Positions 35,414 to 44,336 are shown, counted from the stretch's first letter. The stretch: 64,000 bases of DNA from Parabacteroides gordonii MS-1 = DSM 23371 (GCF_000969825.1 NZ_KQ033919.1:4104749-4168748), one strand, 5' to 3'. A program made the numbers and translations. The notes: generated by a model from the sequence alone, not told the origin.

Positions 35414-35486
35414 CACCTTTTTAAGAATAAGTTTATAAGATAAGAACATTGGTTATCTTTACTTATTCTTTAAAAGGTGTTTTTTA
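35414..35486 (+). terminator. Strong hairpin terminator after susD
   Basis: A 19-bp stem with one mismatch pairs 35414-35432 with 35461-35479. An inner AAGATAA/TTATCTT stem extends it and seven T residues follow. It separates the transporter genes from the sulfatase genes of the same locus. Confidence 0.9.
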
Positions 35487-35509
35487 TATCCTGAAAAACA
35501 ATAAATAGT

Positions 35510-37093
35510 ATGAAACGTCGTGATTTTATCAAAAGCTCGTTAGTGGCAGGAGTCGGCTTTAACGGGTATTCATTGGCTCAGTCATCTGAAGGTAAAGCGG
35601 AGAAAACGGGATGGAAAGAAACGGTTATCAGTCCCGCAAAAGCAACCCGCCAGCCTCATATCGTTTTTATCATGAGCGACCAGCATCGCGGAGACGCGTT
35701 GCATTGCATGGGTAACGAAGCGGTGATCTCTCCGAATATCGACCGCTTGGCACACGAGGGAACACTCTTTGTCAGCGGTTATTCTTCAACCCCGAGCAGT
35801 ACTCCGGCACGTGCCGGCCTACTGACCGGCCTGTCTCCCTGGAACCACGGGATGCTGGGATACGGCCAGGTGGCAACCGAATATAAGTACGAGATGCCGA
35901 AGATGTTGCGCGAACTGGGATATTATACGTTCGGTATCGGAAAGATGCACTGGTTTCCACAGAAAACATTGCACGGCTTCCATGCAACATTAGTCGATGA
36001 GAGCGGACGCAGTGAAAGTCCTGATTTCATAAGCGATTACCGCGAATGGTTCCAACTAAACGCACCGGGTAAAAATCCCGACCTGACTGGTATCGGTTGG
36101 AACGACCATGTCGCCGGTGTGTACCAATTAGATGAAAGACTGCATCCCACGGCCTGGACAGGACAGACAGCTTGTGAACTGATCCGTAATTATGACAACG
36201 ATCAACCCCTCTTCCTGAAAGTATCGTTTGCCCGTCCTCACAGTCCGTATGATCCGCCGCAGCGTTATCTCGACATGTATAAGAATGCCGATATACCTGC
36301 TCCTTCGGTAGGCGACTGGTGCGGTAAATATGCTGAACACAAAGAACCTGACCAGGTGAAGAAAGATGCGGCATTTGCCAACTTGGGCGATGAATATGCC
36401 ATCAATTCCCGCAGGCACTATTATGCTAATGTCACTTTTATCGACGACCAGATCGGAGAGATTATCAAGGTATTGAAAGAAAGAGGAATGTACGACAATA
36501 CATTAATCTGCTTTACTGCCGACCACGGTGATATGCTGGGCGACCACTATCATTGGCGTAAAACCTATGCCTATGAAGGATCGACCAAAGTGCCTTATGT
36601 CGTGAAATGGCCCTCTTCCCTTTCTAAACAAATAAAGACGGGAACCAAAGTAGAACAACCGGTAGAGTTGCGTGACTTCCTTCCCACCTTCCTGGAGATA
36701 GCCGGCGGAGAAGTCCCTGCCGACATGGACGGAAAATCTCTGCTTAAACTGGTTACCGGAAAACAAGATGAATGGCGGAAATACATCGACTTGGAGCATG
36801 CAACCTGTTATTCGCCCGATAACTACTGGTGCGCATTGACCGACGGTAAGATCAAATACATCTGGTTCATGCACTCTGGCGAAGAACAATTGTTCGACCT
36901 GACAACCGATCCGGGCGAGAAGAAAGATCTGGCAAAAACAGATCGCTACCGGAAACAATTATCGGAAATGCGGAAGGAGATGGTGCAGCACCTCCAGGAA
37001 AGAGGAGACAGCTTTGTTAAAAACGGGCAACTCGTCAAACGGGATAAAACATTGCTTTACAGCCCGAATTATCCGAAAGAAGCATCTAAATGA
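35510..37093 (+). CDS. Ser-type sulfatase with twin-arginine-like signal
   Basis: The 527-residue sulfatase-family hydrolase has metal-site HIVFIMSDQHRGD near the N-terminus and signature STPAR at 97-101 followed by AGLLTG. Ser97 is the residue to be converted to formylglycine, so an anaerobic maturase (anSME) encoded elsewhere is needed. FTADHGDMLGDH provides further metal ligands. The N-terminus MKRRDFIKSSLVAGVG resembles a twin-arginine signal and lacks a lipobox, so the enzyme is probably periplasmic. It overlaps the next gene by 4 bases (ATGA). The exact sulfated sugar and linkage cannot be told. Confidence 0.93.
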   Translation: MKRRDFIKSSLVAGVGFNGYSLAQSSEGKAEKTGWKETVISPAKATRQPHIVFIMSDQHRGDALHCMGNEAVISPNIDRLAHEGTLFVSGYSSTPSSTPARAGLLTGLSPWNHGMLGYGQVATEYKYEMPKMLRELGYYTFGIGKMHWFPQKTLHGFHATLVDESGRSESPDFISDYREWFQLNAPGKNPDLTGIGWNDHVAGVYQLDERLHPTAWTGQTACELIRNYDNDQPLFLKVSFARPHSPYDPPQRYLDMYKNADIPAPSVGDWCGKYAEHKEPDQVKKDAAFANLGDEYAINSRRHYYANVTFIDDQIGEIIKVLKERGMYDNTLICFTADHGDMLGDHYHWRKTYAYEGSTKVPYVVKWPSSLSKQIKTGTKVEQPVELRDFLPTFLEIAGGEVPADMDGKSLLKLVTGKQDEWRKYIDLEHATCYSPDNYWCALTDGKIKYIWFMHSGEEQLFDLTTDPGEKKDLAKTDRYRKQLSEMRKEMVQHLQERGDSFVKNGQLVKRDKTLLYSPNYPKEASK

Positions 37094-38334
37094 TAAGTAA
37101 AAGATATATAACAATGTATAAACAATTAATAGGTATTAGTATTATCACCTTGCTTGTCGGTTGCCGGGAAGCAAATGTACCCCATTGCAGTTATGAGGCA
37201 TCGCCGGTCGACATCGGGATTGTTCAAAAGGGAGAAAGCCTGGTCGGCGAAGGTCCTTCCGCATTTAGTGTTGACGGACATTTCATGTGGGGGGCTTCCG
37301 TCCTGAAATCAGAAGAAGACGGGAAATATTATATGGTTTATTCGGCTCCCGAAGCCGGAGAGCATCCGTTCAACAATGCCTGGGTGTATGGCTCCAAGAT
37401 GGGACTGGCTGTATCCGACCGCCCTGACGGTGGTTTCAGGCAACTGGACTTCTTCTTGAATGCGGACGGTTTTACGCCCGACACCTCTTCCTGGGATGCA
37501 CAGACCGTTATGAATCCGCATCTTCGCCGCTTCGGCAATAAATACTACCTCTATTATGTAGGAGGTAAAGACGCCGGCGACCTGCCTGTAAAATCGAAGG
37601 CCGACACATTAGACCAGCGAAGCCGTATCCAGCAGATGCTCTGTATCGGTGTCCTCGAGTTCGATTCGTTCGACAAATTACTGAAAGGCGAGTTCGTGAA
37701 AAGCAAAACCCCGCTGCTCTCCCCCCGGACAAGGGTTAAACCCAACGATATAGTCGACCCGTCTCCCGAAGGAACCCGGCCGAAGCCGGACAACATCATC
37801 GTGGTAAACCCCTCGGTGGTCTATCGTCCGTCAGACAGGAAATACCTTCTTTACTTCAAAGGAAATATGTACGATCCGCATTGGCGCGGAGTGCACGGAG
37901 TTGCGCTCGGCGACTCGCCGACAGGGCCTTTCATTCCGTTGGATACCGTCGTGTTCGACCTGCCTTCGACCGACGGACAAAAACTTTCAGCTGAAGATCC
38001 TTATGTGTGGTATAACCGGAAAGACCGTCTTTTCTATGCCGTATTCAAAGACTTCACCGGACATTTCACGCAGTCTGGTCCCTGCCTGGCCATCATGTAT
38101 TCGGAGGATGGTATCGACTGGAAGCTACCTGGAAACTCTCTGTTTATGAAAAAAGAGCTGCTACTAGCCTCGGGCGATACGGTGAAGGTCGATCGCCTCG
38201 AACGTCCGCAGCTACTTCTGGATGAAAACGACGATCCGCAGGTGTTATATTCCGCCTGTTCCGTTGACGACTTGAACAAGAAATACGACGGAAGCTCGTT
38301 TAATGTACAAATCCCTCTGAAGAAAGTGAACTAA
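37090..38334 (+). CDS. GH43-like five-bladed propeller glycoside hydrolase, lipoprotein
   Basis: The 414-residue protein starts with a signal ending in IITLLVGC, a lipobox with Cys at residue 25, or 17 if the ATG at 37114 is used. The rest shows propeller-blade repeats: DGKYYMVYSAPEAGEH, GNKYYLYYVGGKDAG, DRKYLLYFKGN, DRLFYAVFKDFTGHF and SEDGIDWKLPGNS. These fit the GH43/GH117-type clan, where acidic residues in separate blades do catalysis; I cannot assign them safely. It overlaps the upstream sulfatase by 4 bases and lies 11 bases before the next one, so the three enzymes are co-translated and probably act on the same glycan. Confidence 0.72.
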   Translation: MISKRYITMYKQLIGISIITLLVGCREANVPHCSYEASPVDIGIVQKGESLVGEGPSAFSVDGHFMWGASVLKSEEDGKYYMVYSAPEAGEHPFNNAWVYGSKMGLAVSDRPDGGFRQLDFFLNADGFTPDTSSWDAQTVMNPHLRRFGNKYYLYYVGGKDAGDLPVKSKADTLDQRSRIQQMLCIGVLEFDSFDKLLKGEFVKSKTPLLSPRTRVKPNDIVDPSPEGTRPKPDNIIVVNPSVVYRPSDRKYLLYFKGNMYDPHWRGVHGVALGDSPTGPFIPLDTVVFDLPSTDGQKLSAEDPYVWYNRKDRLFYAVFKDFTGHFTQSGPCLAIMYSEDGIDWKLPGNSLFMKKELLLASGDTVKVDRLERPQLLLDENDDPQVLYSACSVDDLNKKYDGSSFNVQIPLKKVN

Positions 38335-38345
38335 AAGAACATAAA

Positions 38346-39878
38346 ATGAAAGCACAAACGATTCTATTCTCATGCTTTGTAGCCGGTATGTCCCTGAACA
38401 TGGTTGCCCGGGATAAGAAACACCCGAACATCATCTTTATCTTGGCCGATGATTTGGGTTATGGAGACCTCTCTTACCTGAATGAAAACGGCAAGATCAA
38501 GACTCCACACCTTGACAGGATGGCCGCTGAAGGAGTTGTCTTCGGTGATGCCCATTCGAGTTCGGCCGTCAGTACACCGACACGTTATGGCGTGCTGACG
38601 GGGCGTTACAACTGGCGTTCTATCTTGAAGAATGGTGTATTGCACTGGTATGATACTCCCCTGATCCCTTCCGGTCGCACCACAATGGCCAGTATGCTCC
38701 GTAACCAGGGATACAGCACCGCTTGCATCGGGAAATGGCATCTTGGTTTTAATTTCCCCACAAAAGACGGAAAGATGCCGGTAGACAAGCCGGATGAATA
38801 TAATCTTGATTTCACGAAAGAGATTACCGGAGGGCCTTGCGATGTCGGTTTTGATTATTTCTTCGGGGTCGATGCTCCCAACTATCCTCCGTATTGTTTT
38901 ATAGAAAATCGGCATACGGACGGGGTGCCCGATACGTATTATCCGGTCAACCAGAATATGGACAGCCGTGCGGGGCGGGGATTGCAAGGTTGGGAGATGA
39001 AAGATGTATTACCCACGATAGAAAAGAAGGCGATGGAGTATATTGACCGGTCGGCGGTCGGCGACAAGCCTTTCTTCCTCTATTTTCCGCTCACATCGCC
39101 CCATACGCCGATCGTGCCGACCGATGAGTTTGCCGACCGGTCGAAACTGAATGCGTATGCCGACTTCGTTATGCAGTCGGATGCCGTGGTAGGTAGTATT
39201 CTGGATGTATTGGAAAGGAATAAAATTGCTGATAATACCGTTGTCGTCTTCACATCCGACAACGGTTGCTCGCCGTGTGCCGATTTCGAACTGCTGGGTC
39301 GGAAAGGCCACGACCCCAGCTACATTTTCCGTGGAATGAAATCCGATCTTTTCGAAGGCGGACATCATGTTCCTTGTATTGTCCGCTGGCCGGCACAGTC
39401 TGAACCTCGACGAGTGGATCAGACGATTTGCCTGACGGACTTCATGGCGACCTTTGCCACCCTCACTGGCTACCCACTGGCTGACGATGAGGCCGAAGAC
39501 AGTTACAATATCCTTCCTCTGTTGACCGCCCCCGAAACGGGCCTGGCTGTCCGCGAAGCGATCGTCCACCATTCCATTGACGGCTCTTTCGCCATTCGCC
39601 AGGGCCAATGGAAGCTTCTCCTTTCTTCTTATTCCGGAGGTTGGAGCGAGCCGCGCAAACCGCAGGAAGGTACCCTCGAATGCCAGCTCTACGATCTGGA
39701 GAAAGACCCCGGAGAGACTTGTAACGTCTACGGTGCCAATCCCGAAATAGCCCGCCGCCTGCACGACCAGCTCATCCGCTACGTGGAAGAGGGAAGAAGC
39801 ACCCCGGGACTACCTCAAAACAACGACGGTCCTTATCCGTGGAAACAATTATCGTGGATGAAGAAAATGTCTCGTTGA
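38346..39878 (+). CDS. Ser-type sulfatase (arylsulfatase-like)
   Basis: The 510-residue sulfatase has a signal peptide (ILFSCFVAGMSLNMVA) and metal-binding IIFILADDLGYGD. Signature STPTR at 76-80 continues into YGVLTGRYNW, so Ser76 is the formylglycine precursor. TACIGKWHLGF and VVFTSDNGCSP complete the active site. It resembles the A-type arylsulfatases more than the first sulfatase of the operon, so the two likely remove different sulfates. It is the last gene of the locus; an inverted repeat follows at 39907. Confidence 0.93.
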   Translation: MKAQTILFSCFVAGMSLNMVARDKKHPNIIFILADDLGYGDLSYLNENGKIKTPHLDRMAAEGVVFGDAHSSSAVSTPTRYGVLTGRYNWRSILKNGVLHWYDTPLIPSGRTTMASMLRNQGYSTACIGKWHLGFNFPTKDGKMPVDKPDEYNLDFTKEITGGPCDVGFDYFFGVDAPNYPPYCFIENRHTDGVPDTYYPVNQNMDSRAGRGLQGWEMKDVLPTIEKKAMEYIDRSAVGDKPFFLYFPLTSPHTPIVPTDEFADRSKLNAYADFVMQSDAVVGSILDVLERNKIADNTVVVFTSDNGCSPCADFELLGRKGHDPSYIFRGMKSDLFEGGHHVPCIVRWPAQSEPRRVDQTICLTDFMATFATLTGYPLADDEAEDSYNILPLLTAPETGLAVREAIVHHSIDGSFAIRQGQWKLLLSSYSGGWSEPRKPQEGTLECQLYDLEKDPGETCNVYGANPEIARRLHDQLIRYVEEGRSTPGLPQNNDGPYPWKQLSWMKKMSR

Positions 39879-39906
39879 AAAGTAGTTTGCCGTACTTTTT
39901 TTAAGT

Positions 39907-39943
39907 AGGACTATAGTGTCGTTTAAGATAACACTATAGTCCT
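39907..39943 (+). terminator. 13-bp perfect hairpin after the sulfatase operon
   Basis: AGGACTATAGTGT (39907-39919) pairs perfectly with ACACTATAGTCCT (39931-39943) across 11 bases; GTTTCCTTTAG follows. The arm length and 11-base loop resemble the hairpins after lysA. CACTACTGTG follows near 39955. It may terminate the sulfatase operon. Confidence 0.6.
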
Positions 39944-39992
39944 GTTTCCTTTAGCACTACTGTGTTACCACATTTACCACTATCATGTCATG

Positions 39993-40012
39993 CGACAAAA
40001 ACGTTTTTGTCG
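39993..40012. repeat. 20-bp perfect palindrome
   Basis: CGACAAAAACGTTTTTGTCG is its own complement. Further TTGTC half-site copies follow at roughly 10-base steps (TATTTGTCAC, AAATTGTCAAC). It sits at the left border of the replication-gene island, some 180 bases before the first gene there. An operator or a recombination site is possible. Confidence 0.7.
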
Positions 40013-40194
40013 TATTTGTCACGAAATTGTCAACAAAAAATTTAACAGACTGTATGATTGTCATTTACCTTTACCTGTTTGATGGTTCCGGAAGAAAGCG
40101 GCTATACATAAACAGTCGAATGGAAAATATAATAACGCACCTTTGCGGGGGATACTATCGCTCCTTCGCTCGATTTAAACAGCAAGTTAAAAAT

Positions 40195-40578
40195 ATGGAA
40201 GAAAGTATGACGTTTTTGCAGGATTGCGCCCGGTTCCTGCAAGAGTCGGCCGATGGCGGCGACGATCCGAAGAAGATACGTTTTACTCATCTTTTCTTTG
40301 AAACCTACGGAAAACAATTAGCCGGGCCTTGCGGATGTTCCGACCTGATTTTAGATCATCAATTGATAAAAGTAAACCACCGCGAGTTTTTTATCGACCT
40401 GATGCATGCCTCGCTCTCGTTAGGGGTAATGGATTGTCATTCAGATCATCTGGCAAGAAATCTTCAGGCCGTTTTCGATGTAGGGTTTGCGCTGTCTACG
40501 CTACAGAGAAAGTTGCGTGCAGATACGCGCCTGACGAATAGACTTCACGAAAAGTTGAAGCATTACAAAGATTGGTAA
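40195..40578 (+). CDS. Hypothetical helical protein at the island border
   Basis: I use the ATG at 40195 (MEESMTFLQDCARFLQE, 127 residues). The longer frame back to 39985 runs through the perfect palindrome, and a near-consensus -7 sequence (CACCTTTG, 40137-40144) lies inside it. The protein looks all-helical, with several Cys and His (GPCGCSDLILDHQ, MDCHSDHLARN), and I recognise no family. No signal peptide or membrane segment is present. It precedes the iteron region and reads in the same direction as the replication genes, so a regulatory role in that island is plausible but unproven. Confidence 0.55.
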   Translation: MEESMTFLQDCARFLQESADGGDDPKKIRFTHLFFETYGKQLAGPCGCSDLILDHQLIKVNHREFFIDLMHASLSLGVMDCHSDHLARNLQAVFDVGFALSTLQRKLRADTRLTNRLHEKLKHYKDW

Positions 40579-40794
40579 CACGCCTTTACCTCAGTTTCTA
40601 TAATAAATAAGAATATGAATTCCGGCTGCCTTTCTTCCGGATACCTCTTGTTTTACGGCCCTTCCCTGCGATAAAATCATACTCTTTCGCCTTCCCCGGT
40701 TCATTACCTTTGCCTCTGTGATCTTTATTTAAAACGGAAAAAGAGAAAACCTCGGAAGGTAATCTTATTTACATATTCTTATTATATTATATAA

Positions 40795-40917
40795 GGCGTC
40801 CCGCCGATCGTCCCATGATTGTCCCGCAGTTCTCTTTTTGCATGGTTTAAATGATTGGAAATAAATCTCTTATTCATAGCTGAGATCGTCCCGCGATTAT
40901 TCCGCCGATTGTCCCAC
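40795..40917 (+). repeat. Six iteron-like copies of GATYGTCCC in two clusters
   Basis: Cluster 1 has GGCGTCCC (40795), GATCGTCCC (40806) and GATTGTCCC (40817). Cluster 2 has GATCGTCCC (40884), GATTATTCC (40895) and GATTGTCCC (40907). Spacing is 11-12 bases, about one helical turn, and the clusters lie just upstream of the winged-helix, helicase and primase genes. The 380-base gap they occupy has no gene. They could be binding sites for an initiator or autoregulator. Confidence 0.75.
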
Positions 40918-40955
40918 CTATACGTAGCCTATTGTTCAACTTAAATACGGGTAAA

Positions 40956-41423
40956 ATGAAATGTCAGGAACTACAAAAGAACGGGAGAGGGAGCAGGCGC
41001 AACGGCTTTTTGCGTGTCCCTCATTTTTTACTGGATGACCTTTACTCCGACGACCCGGTGCGGCGGAGCAAGGCCGGTGTTTATCTCTGTTTGCTGAGGC
41101 ATCTCTATTTTGCCGACGGGGTGGTGGTGGTGAACAGGCGGCGGATGACCTGTCGCAAAGGGGAGTGGATAACCACCGTCAGGCAGTTGGAGCAGAAAAC
41201 AGGCATCCCCCGGACAACCATCGGCCGAGTGCTCAAACGCCTGGAGGAAGAAGGGGATTTTGAAATACGCCATGAAGGACGGTTCACATTCGTACGATCC
41301 CTCCGGGTGGAGATGGGGACGGATGCAACGGCGGTTCCGAAGGAAGAAGTTCCCCGCCCCGGAGATGCCGCCTTCGGGGGACGCTCTGTAGAACGGCCGA
41401 ATTATAAACGATTTAAAGAGTAA
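40956..41423 (+). CDS. Winged-helix DNA-binding protein of the replication cassette
   Basis: I start at the ATG at 40956 (MKCQELQKN), since the longer frame needs a TTG. The protein has 155 residues; the core about 72-130 is a winged helix-turn-helix (WITTVRQLEQKTGIPRTTIG, RVLKRLEEEGDFEIRHEGRF). The region before it (FLRVPHFLLDDLYSDDPVRR) resembles phage replication-organiser proteins such as DnaD-like or DUF4373 types. The C-terminal tail is short, basic and proline-rich. It sits directly after the iterons and 5 bases before the helicase gene; binding those repeats as an initiator or helicase loader is my inference. Confidence 0.75.
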   Translation: MKCQELQKNGRGSRRNGFLRVPHFLLDDLYSDDPVRRSKAGVYLCLLRHLYFADGVVVVNRRRMTCRKGEWITTVRQLEQKTGIPRTTIGRVLKRLEEEGDFEIRHEGRFTFVRSLRVEMGTDATAVPKEEVPRPGDAAFGGRSVERPNYKRFKE

Positions 41424-41428
41424 GTGTC

Positions 41429-42856
41429 ATGAAAAACGAACAAACGAAAAACACAGTCCCGCCGGCGACTGTCAGTGTGGCTGCCGGGAATTACGCGAAC
41501 AACGCGGGCCGTATGCCTTCTTCCGAAGAGATGGAGCAGGCTGTTGTATTAGCTATCCTGGCACAGAGTGCCGCCATCTGCGAGGTGGGCGACCGCCTGC
41601 GTCCGGAAATGTTTACCAATCCCGATTACTGCCTGGTCTACCGGGCGATGCTGGCACTTTACCAGCATGAGGCGGATATCGACATGCTGAGCGTGGAACG
41701 CGAAATGCGCCGGCTCGATCCGGACTATACCGCGAAGCTGAACGGCCTGGCTTTCATTGCCGACGGACTGTTGAAGGTGCGTAATGCCGCATTCATCAAG
41801 ACCTATGCCGCCTGGGTGATCCGCTGCTGGGTGTTGCGCCAGGCGATCATGCGGATGACCGCCCGTATTGCCGAAGCGCACGAACCGGGGGTGGACGTGA
41901 CGGCCCTGCTCAATGCCTCGCACAAGGATCTGGAGAAGCTGGAAGAAGAATTTGCCGTGCATAGCACGACCCGTACGGTGGCCGAAGTGGGCGAACGGGT
42001 GCTGGCGGAGATTTATCACGAACAGGAACGCCGGCGGGCAGGCGAACAGTTGCAGATCAGCACGGGGCTGGACGAGTTCGACCATTACCTGGGCGGTCTC
42101 TATAAAGGGGAATTGCTTGTGCTGGCCGGCCGTCCTTCGATGGGAAAGACGGCGCTGGCGCTTCACATGGCGCTCTCGGCCGCCCGGCAGGGGAAGAAGG
42201 TCTGCCTGTTCAGCCTGGAGATGACCGAACGCCAGCTGATCAGCCGCCTGCTCTGTACCCTGAGCGGTGTGGAGCCCGACAAGCTGCGTTTCAAGCTGCT
42301 GGATGAGGGCGACCGCCGACGGCTGGACAAGGCGGCCGACGAGCTTCACCGCTTGCCGCTCTTCCTCAATTATTGCAGCGGTAGCGGGCTGACGGAGATA
42401 CGGGCACGTTGCATGATCCTGAACCGCAAGCATAAACTGGATCTGGTCATTATCGATTACCTGAACCTGATCAATGTCAGTTCCGACCGTGCCGAAGTGA
42501 AGGACACGATGGATCTGGCGCTGGGCGAGGCGGCCGGAAAACTCAAGACGCTGGCTATGGAGCTGGATGTCTCTTGCCTGACGTTGGCCCAGTTGAACCG
42601 CAACTGCGAGACGCGTACCGACCATATCCCGGTGATGAGCGACCTGCGCAACTCCGGCGAGATCGAACAGATTGCCGACAGTATCGCGATGGTGTACCGC
42701 CCGGAACAGTACAACGAACTTTACGACAACGTGACCCACGAGTCCTACCATCGCGTAGGCCGTCTTTTCATCATCAAAAACCGTAACGGCGGTACGGGCG
42801 AGGTTCGTTTCCGCTACAACGACAGCCTGACACAGATCTATCCGTACAAAAAGTAA
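41429..42856 (+). CDS. DnaB-family replicative helicase
   Basis: The 475-residue protein has a DnaB N-terminal domain (about 30-135, SEEMEQAVVLAILAQSAAIC) and a RecA-like C-terminal ATPase. Walker A is GRPSMGKT (234-241), Walker B-like LDLVIIDYLNLI, and the DnaB motif LAQLNRNCETR is followed by SDLRNSGEIEQIADSIAMV. It is a full-length hexameric 5'-3' helicase homologue and should act in the cytoplasm at forks. The chromosomal dnaB would normally lie elsewhere, so I leave the symbol empty: the setting with a primase and HU-like gene suggests an element-encoded copy. The gene is visibly GC-rich compared with the flanks. Confidence 0.9.
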   Translation: MKNEQTKNTVPPATVSVAAGNYANNAGRMPSSEEMEQAVVLAILAQSAAICEVGDRLRPEMFTNPDYCLVYRAMLALYQHEADIDMLSVEREMRRLDPDYTAKLNGLAFIADGLLKVRNAAFIKTYAAWVIRCWVLRQAIMRMTARIAEAHEPGVDVTALLNASHKDLEKLEEEFAVHSTTRTVAEVGERVLAEIYHEQERRRAGEQLQISTGLDEFDHYLGGLYKGELLVLAGRPSMGKTALALHMALSAARQGKKVCLFSLEMTERQLISRLLCTLSGVEPDKLRFKLLDEGDRRRLDKAADELHRLPLFLNYCSGSGLTEIRARCMILNRKHKLDLVIIDYLNLINVSSDRAEVKDTMDLALGEAAGKLKTLAMELDVSCLTLAQLNRNCETRTDHIPVMSDLRNSGEIEQIADSIAMVYRPEQYNELYDNVTHESYHRVGRLFIIKNRNGGTGEVRFRYNDSLTQIYPYKK

Positions 42857-42860
42857 AATC

Positions 42861-44336
42861 ATGGATATAAAACGATTGAAAGCGGCCAACCCGATAGAGA
42901 AGGTGGCTGCGCGTTATGGGACGTTACATCGTTCCGGGGTGAATTATAAGATGCTTTGTCCGTTCCACGACGACCATCATCCTTCGCTGGGCATTCATGT
43001 AGGCGGCCAGTATTTCAAATGCCATGCCTGCGGGGCGGGGGGCGATGTGATCGGGCTGGTGATGGGGTTCGAGCATTGTCTGTTTGCGGAGGCGGTGAAG
43101 ATTCTGGTACCGCAGGAGGCTGTCGGTAAGCCGCCGACACACCCCCTTTCCCCTTCCGAGAAGGGAAAGGTTACTCCGGTTGATGATCGGAAACGGTCTG
43201 TTATCATCAAAGAAAATAACGATTTCCTGCGCTTGTTGCTTCCCGTTGCATCCGGACACTGCGAACTGTCTCCCACCTGGCTCGACTTCGGGGTGGGACT
43301 TGCCCCGGCCTTCGTTCCGGAGCCGTTCAGGGCGATGCGCGGACGGATCATCTTCCCGGTGTACGATGCCGACGGAATACTTACCGGGTTTGGTGCGCGG
43401 CGGGTGGATAGCAGTGTGGAGGCCGGGGAGCTCGCCGACACTCCCAAGTATCTGAATTCGGCGAATAACGGGTTGTTCGACAAGAGCCGGATGTTGTACG
43501 GTATCCACCGGGCGGCAGCGGCGATCCGGCTGGAAGGTTTTGCTTACCTGACCGAAGGGTATAAGGATGTGCTGGCCATGCATGCCGCCGGTTTTACCAA
43601 TACGGTAGCCTTGGGAGGGACGGCTTTTACACCGGGGCAGGCGGTGCTGTTGCGTGGTTTCTGTAGCCGGGCGGTACTTTTGCTCGATAACGACCCGGCA
43701 GGACAGGCGGCAACGGTTCGTCTGCTGGAAGAACCGCCCGGAGGATTGCGATTGGGCAGCCTGCGGTTGCCTACGGCGAAAGACCCCGACGAGTTGTTCC
43801 GCAGGCTGGGATGTGCCGGCTTTTACCGGTATATGCAATTATTGACAGAGCGGGTGGGGATCGGCGAGAAGCGCCTGTTGGCTTTCTGCCTGAAACATCC
43901 TGAGACGGCCCGGCATGTGGAACGTATGCTTGCGGAGGATGACCTGCCGTTCACGTCGGAGGTCTACCGCAATCTGCTGCATTTTACGGCTATGGGTTTG
44001 TCGTCTTCTATGATACCGTCTACAGAGCGGCTGTTGACCGGTATACTCTCCGCCGTCTTACCGGATTTACCCTTGCCGGCAGGCGTTCCGCCCTCTTTGC
44101 TGAGCGAAACGGAGGAGGCCGTTTGCCACGACCTGGTCGAGTATTTCCGCCTGGAATATTACGAAGAACGTATCCTGGCTGAAACATCCCGGCTGACGGG
44201 GCTGCTGAAGGAAACGCACGGATCGCATACGGAACTGTTGGAACGCCTTTCCCGCCACCTCTCCGTACAGGCCGGTTTAACGGCTTCCTTGTCGCGTACG
44301 CCGGTGCTCGACGAACGCTGGCTGTTATGTAAATAG
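42861..44336 (+). CDS. DnaG-like primase (CHC2 zinc finger and Toprim)
   Basis: In this 491-residue protein the CHC2 zinc finger uses C33, H36, C54 and C57 (CPFHDDHHPS, FKCHACGAGG). The Toprim core has YLTEGYKDVLAMHAAG with E232 and VLLLDNDPAG with D276 and D278. The 220-residue C-terminal part is helical and should contact DnaB. It would make RNA primers for the adjacent helicase. A linker at about 90-112 is encoded by a G/A-rich palindrome (43145-43170), which looks inserted. It follows the helicase by 4 bases; a short hairpin-rich space precedes the HU-like gene. Confidence 0.9.
   Translation: MDIKRLKAANPIEKVAARYGTLHRSGVNYKMLCPFHDDHHPSLGIHVGGQYFKCHACGAGGDVIGLVMGFEHCLFAEAVKILVPQEAVGKPPTHPLSPSEKGKVTPVDDRKRSVIIKENNDFLRLLLPVASGHCELSPTWLDFGVGLAPAFVPEPFRAMRGRIIFPVYDADGILTGFGARRVDSSVEAGELADTPKYLNSANNGLFDKSRMLYGIHRAAAAIRLEGFAYLTEGYKDVLAMHAAGFTNTVALGGTAFTPGQAVLLRGFCSRAVLLLDNDPAGQAATVRLLEEPPGGLRLGSLRLPTAKDPDELFRRLGCAGFYRYMQLLTERVGIGEKRLLAFCLKHPETARHVERMLAEDDLPFTSEVYRNLLHFTAMGLSSSMIPSTERLLTGILSAVLPDLPLPAGVPPSLLSETEEAVCHDLVEYFRLEYYEERILAETSRLTGLLKETHGSHTELLERLSRHLSVQAGLTASLSRTPVLDERWLLCK

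Noticed and set aside
39985-40194. N-terminal extension of the gene at 40195
   Set aside because: It runs through the 20-bp palindrome and over a near-consensus -7 sequence, and its residues look random.
41549-42889. 446-codon open frame on the minus strand
   Set aside because: It lies antisense to the DnaB-type helicase and overlaps the primase start. It is rich in His and Gln, as expected from the complement of a GC-rich gene, with no recognisable domain.
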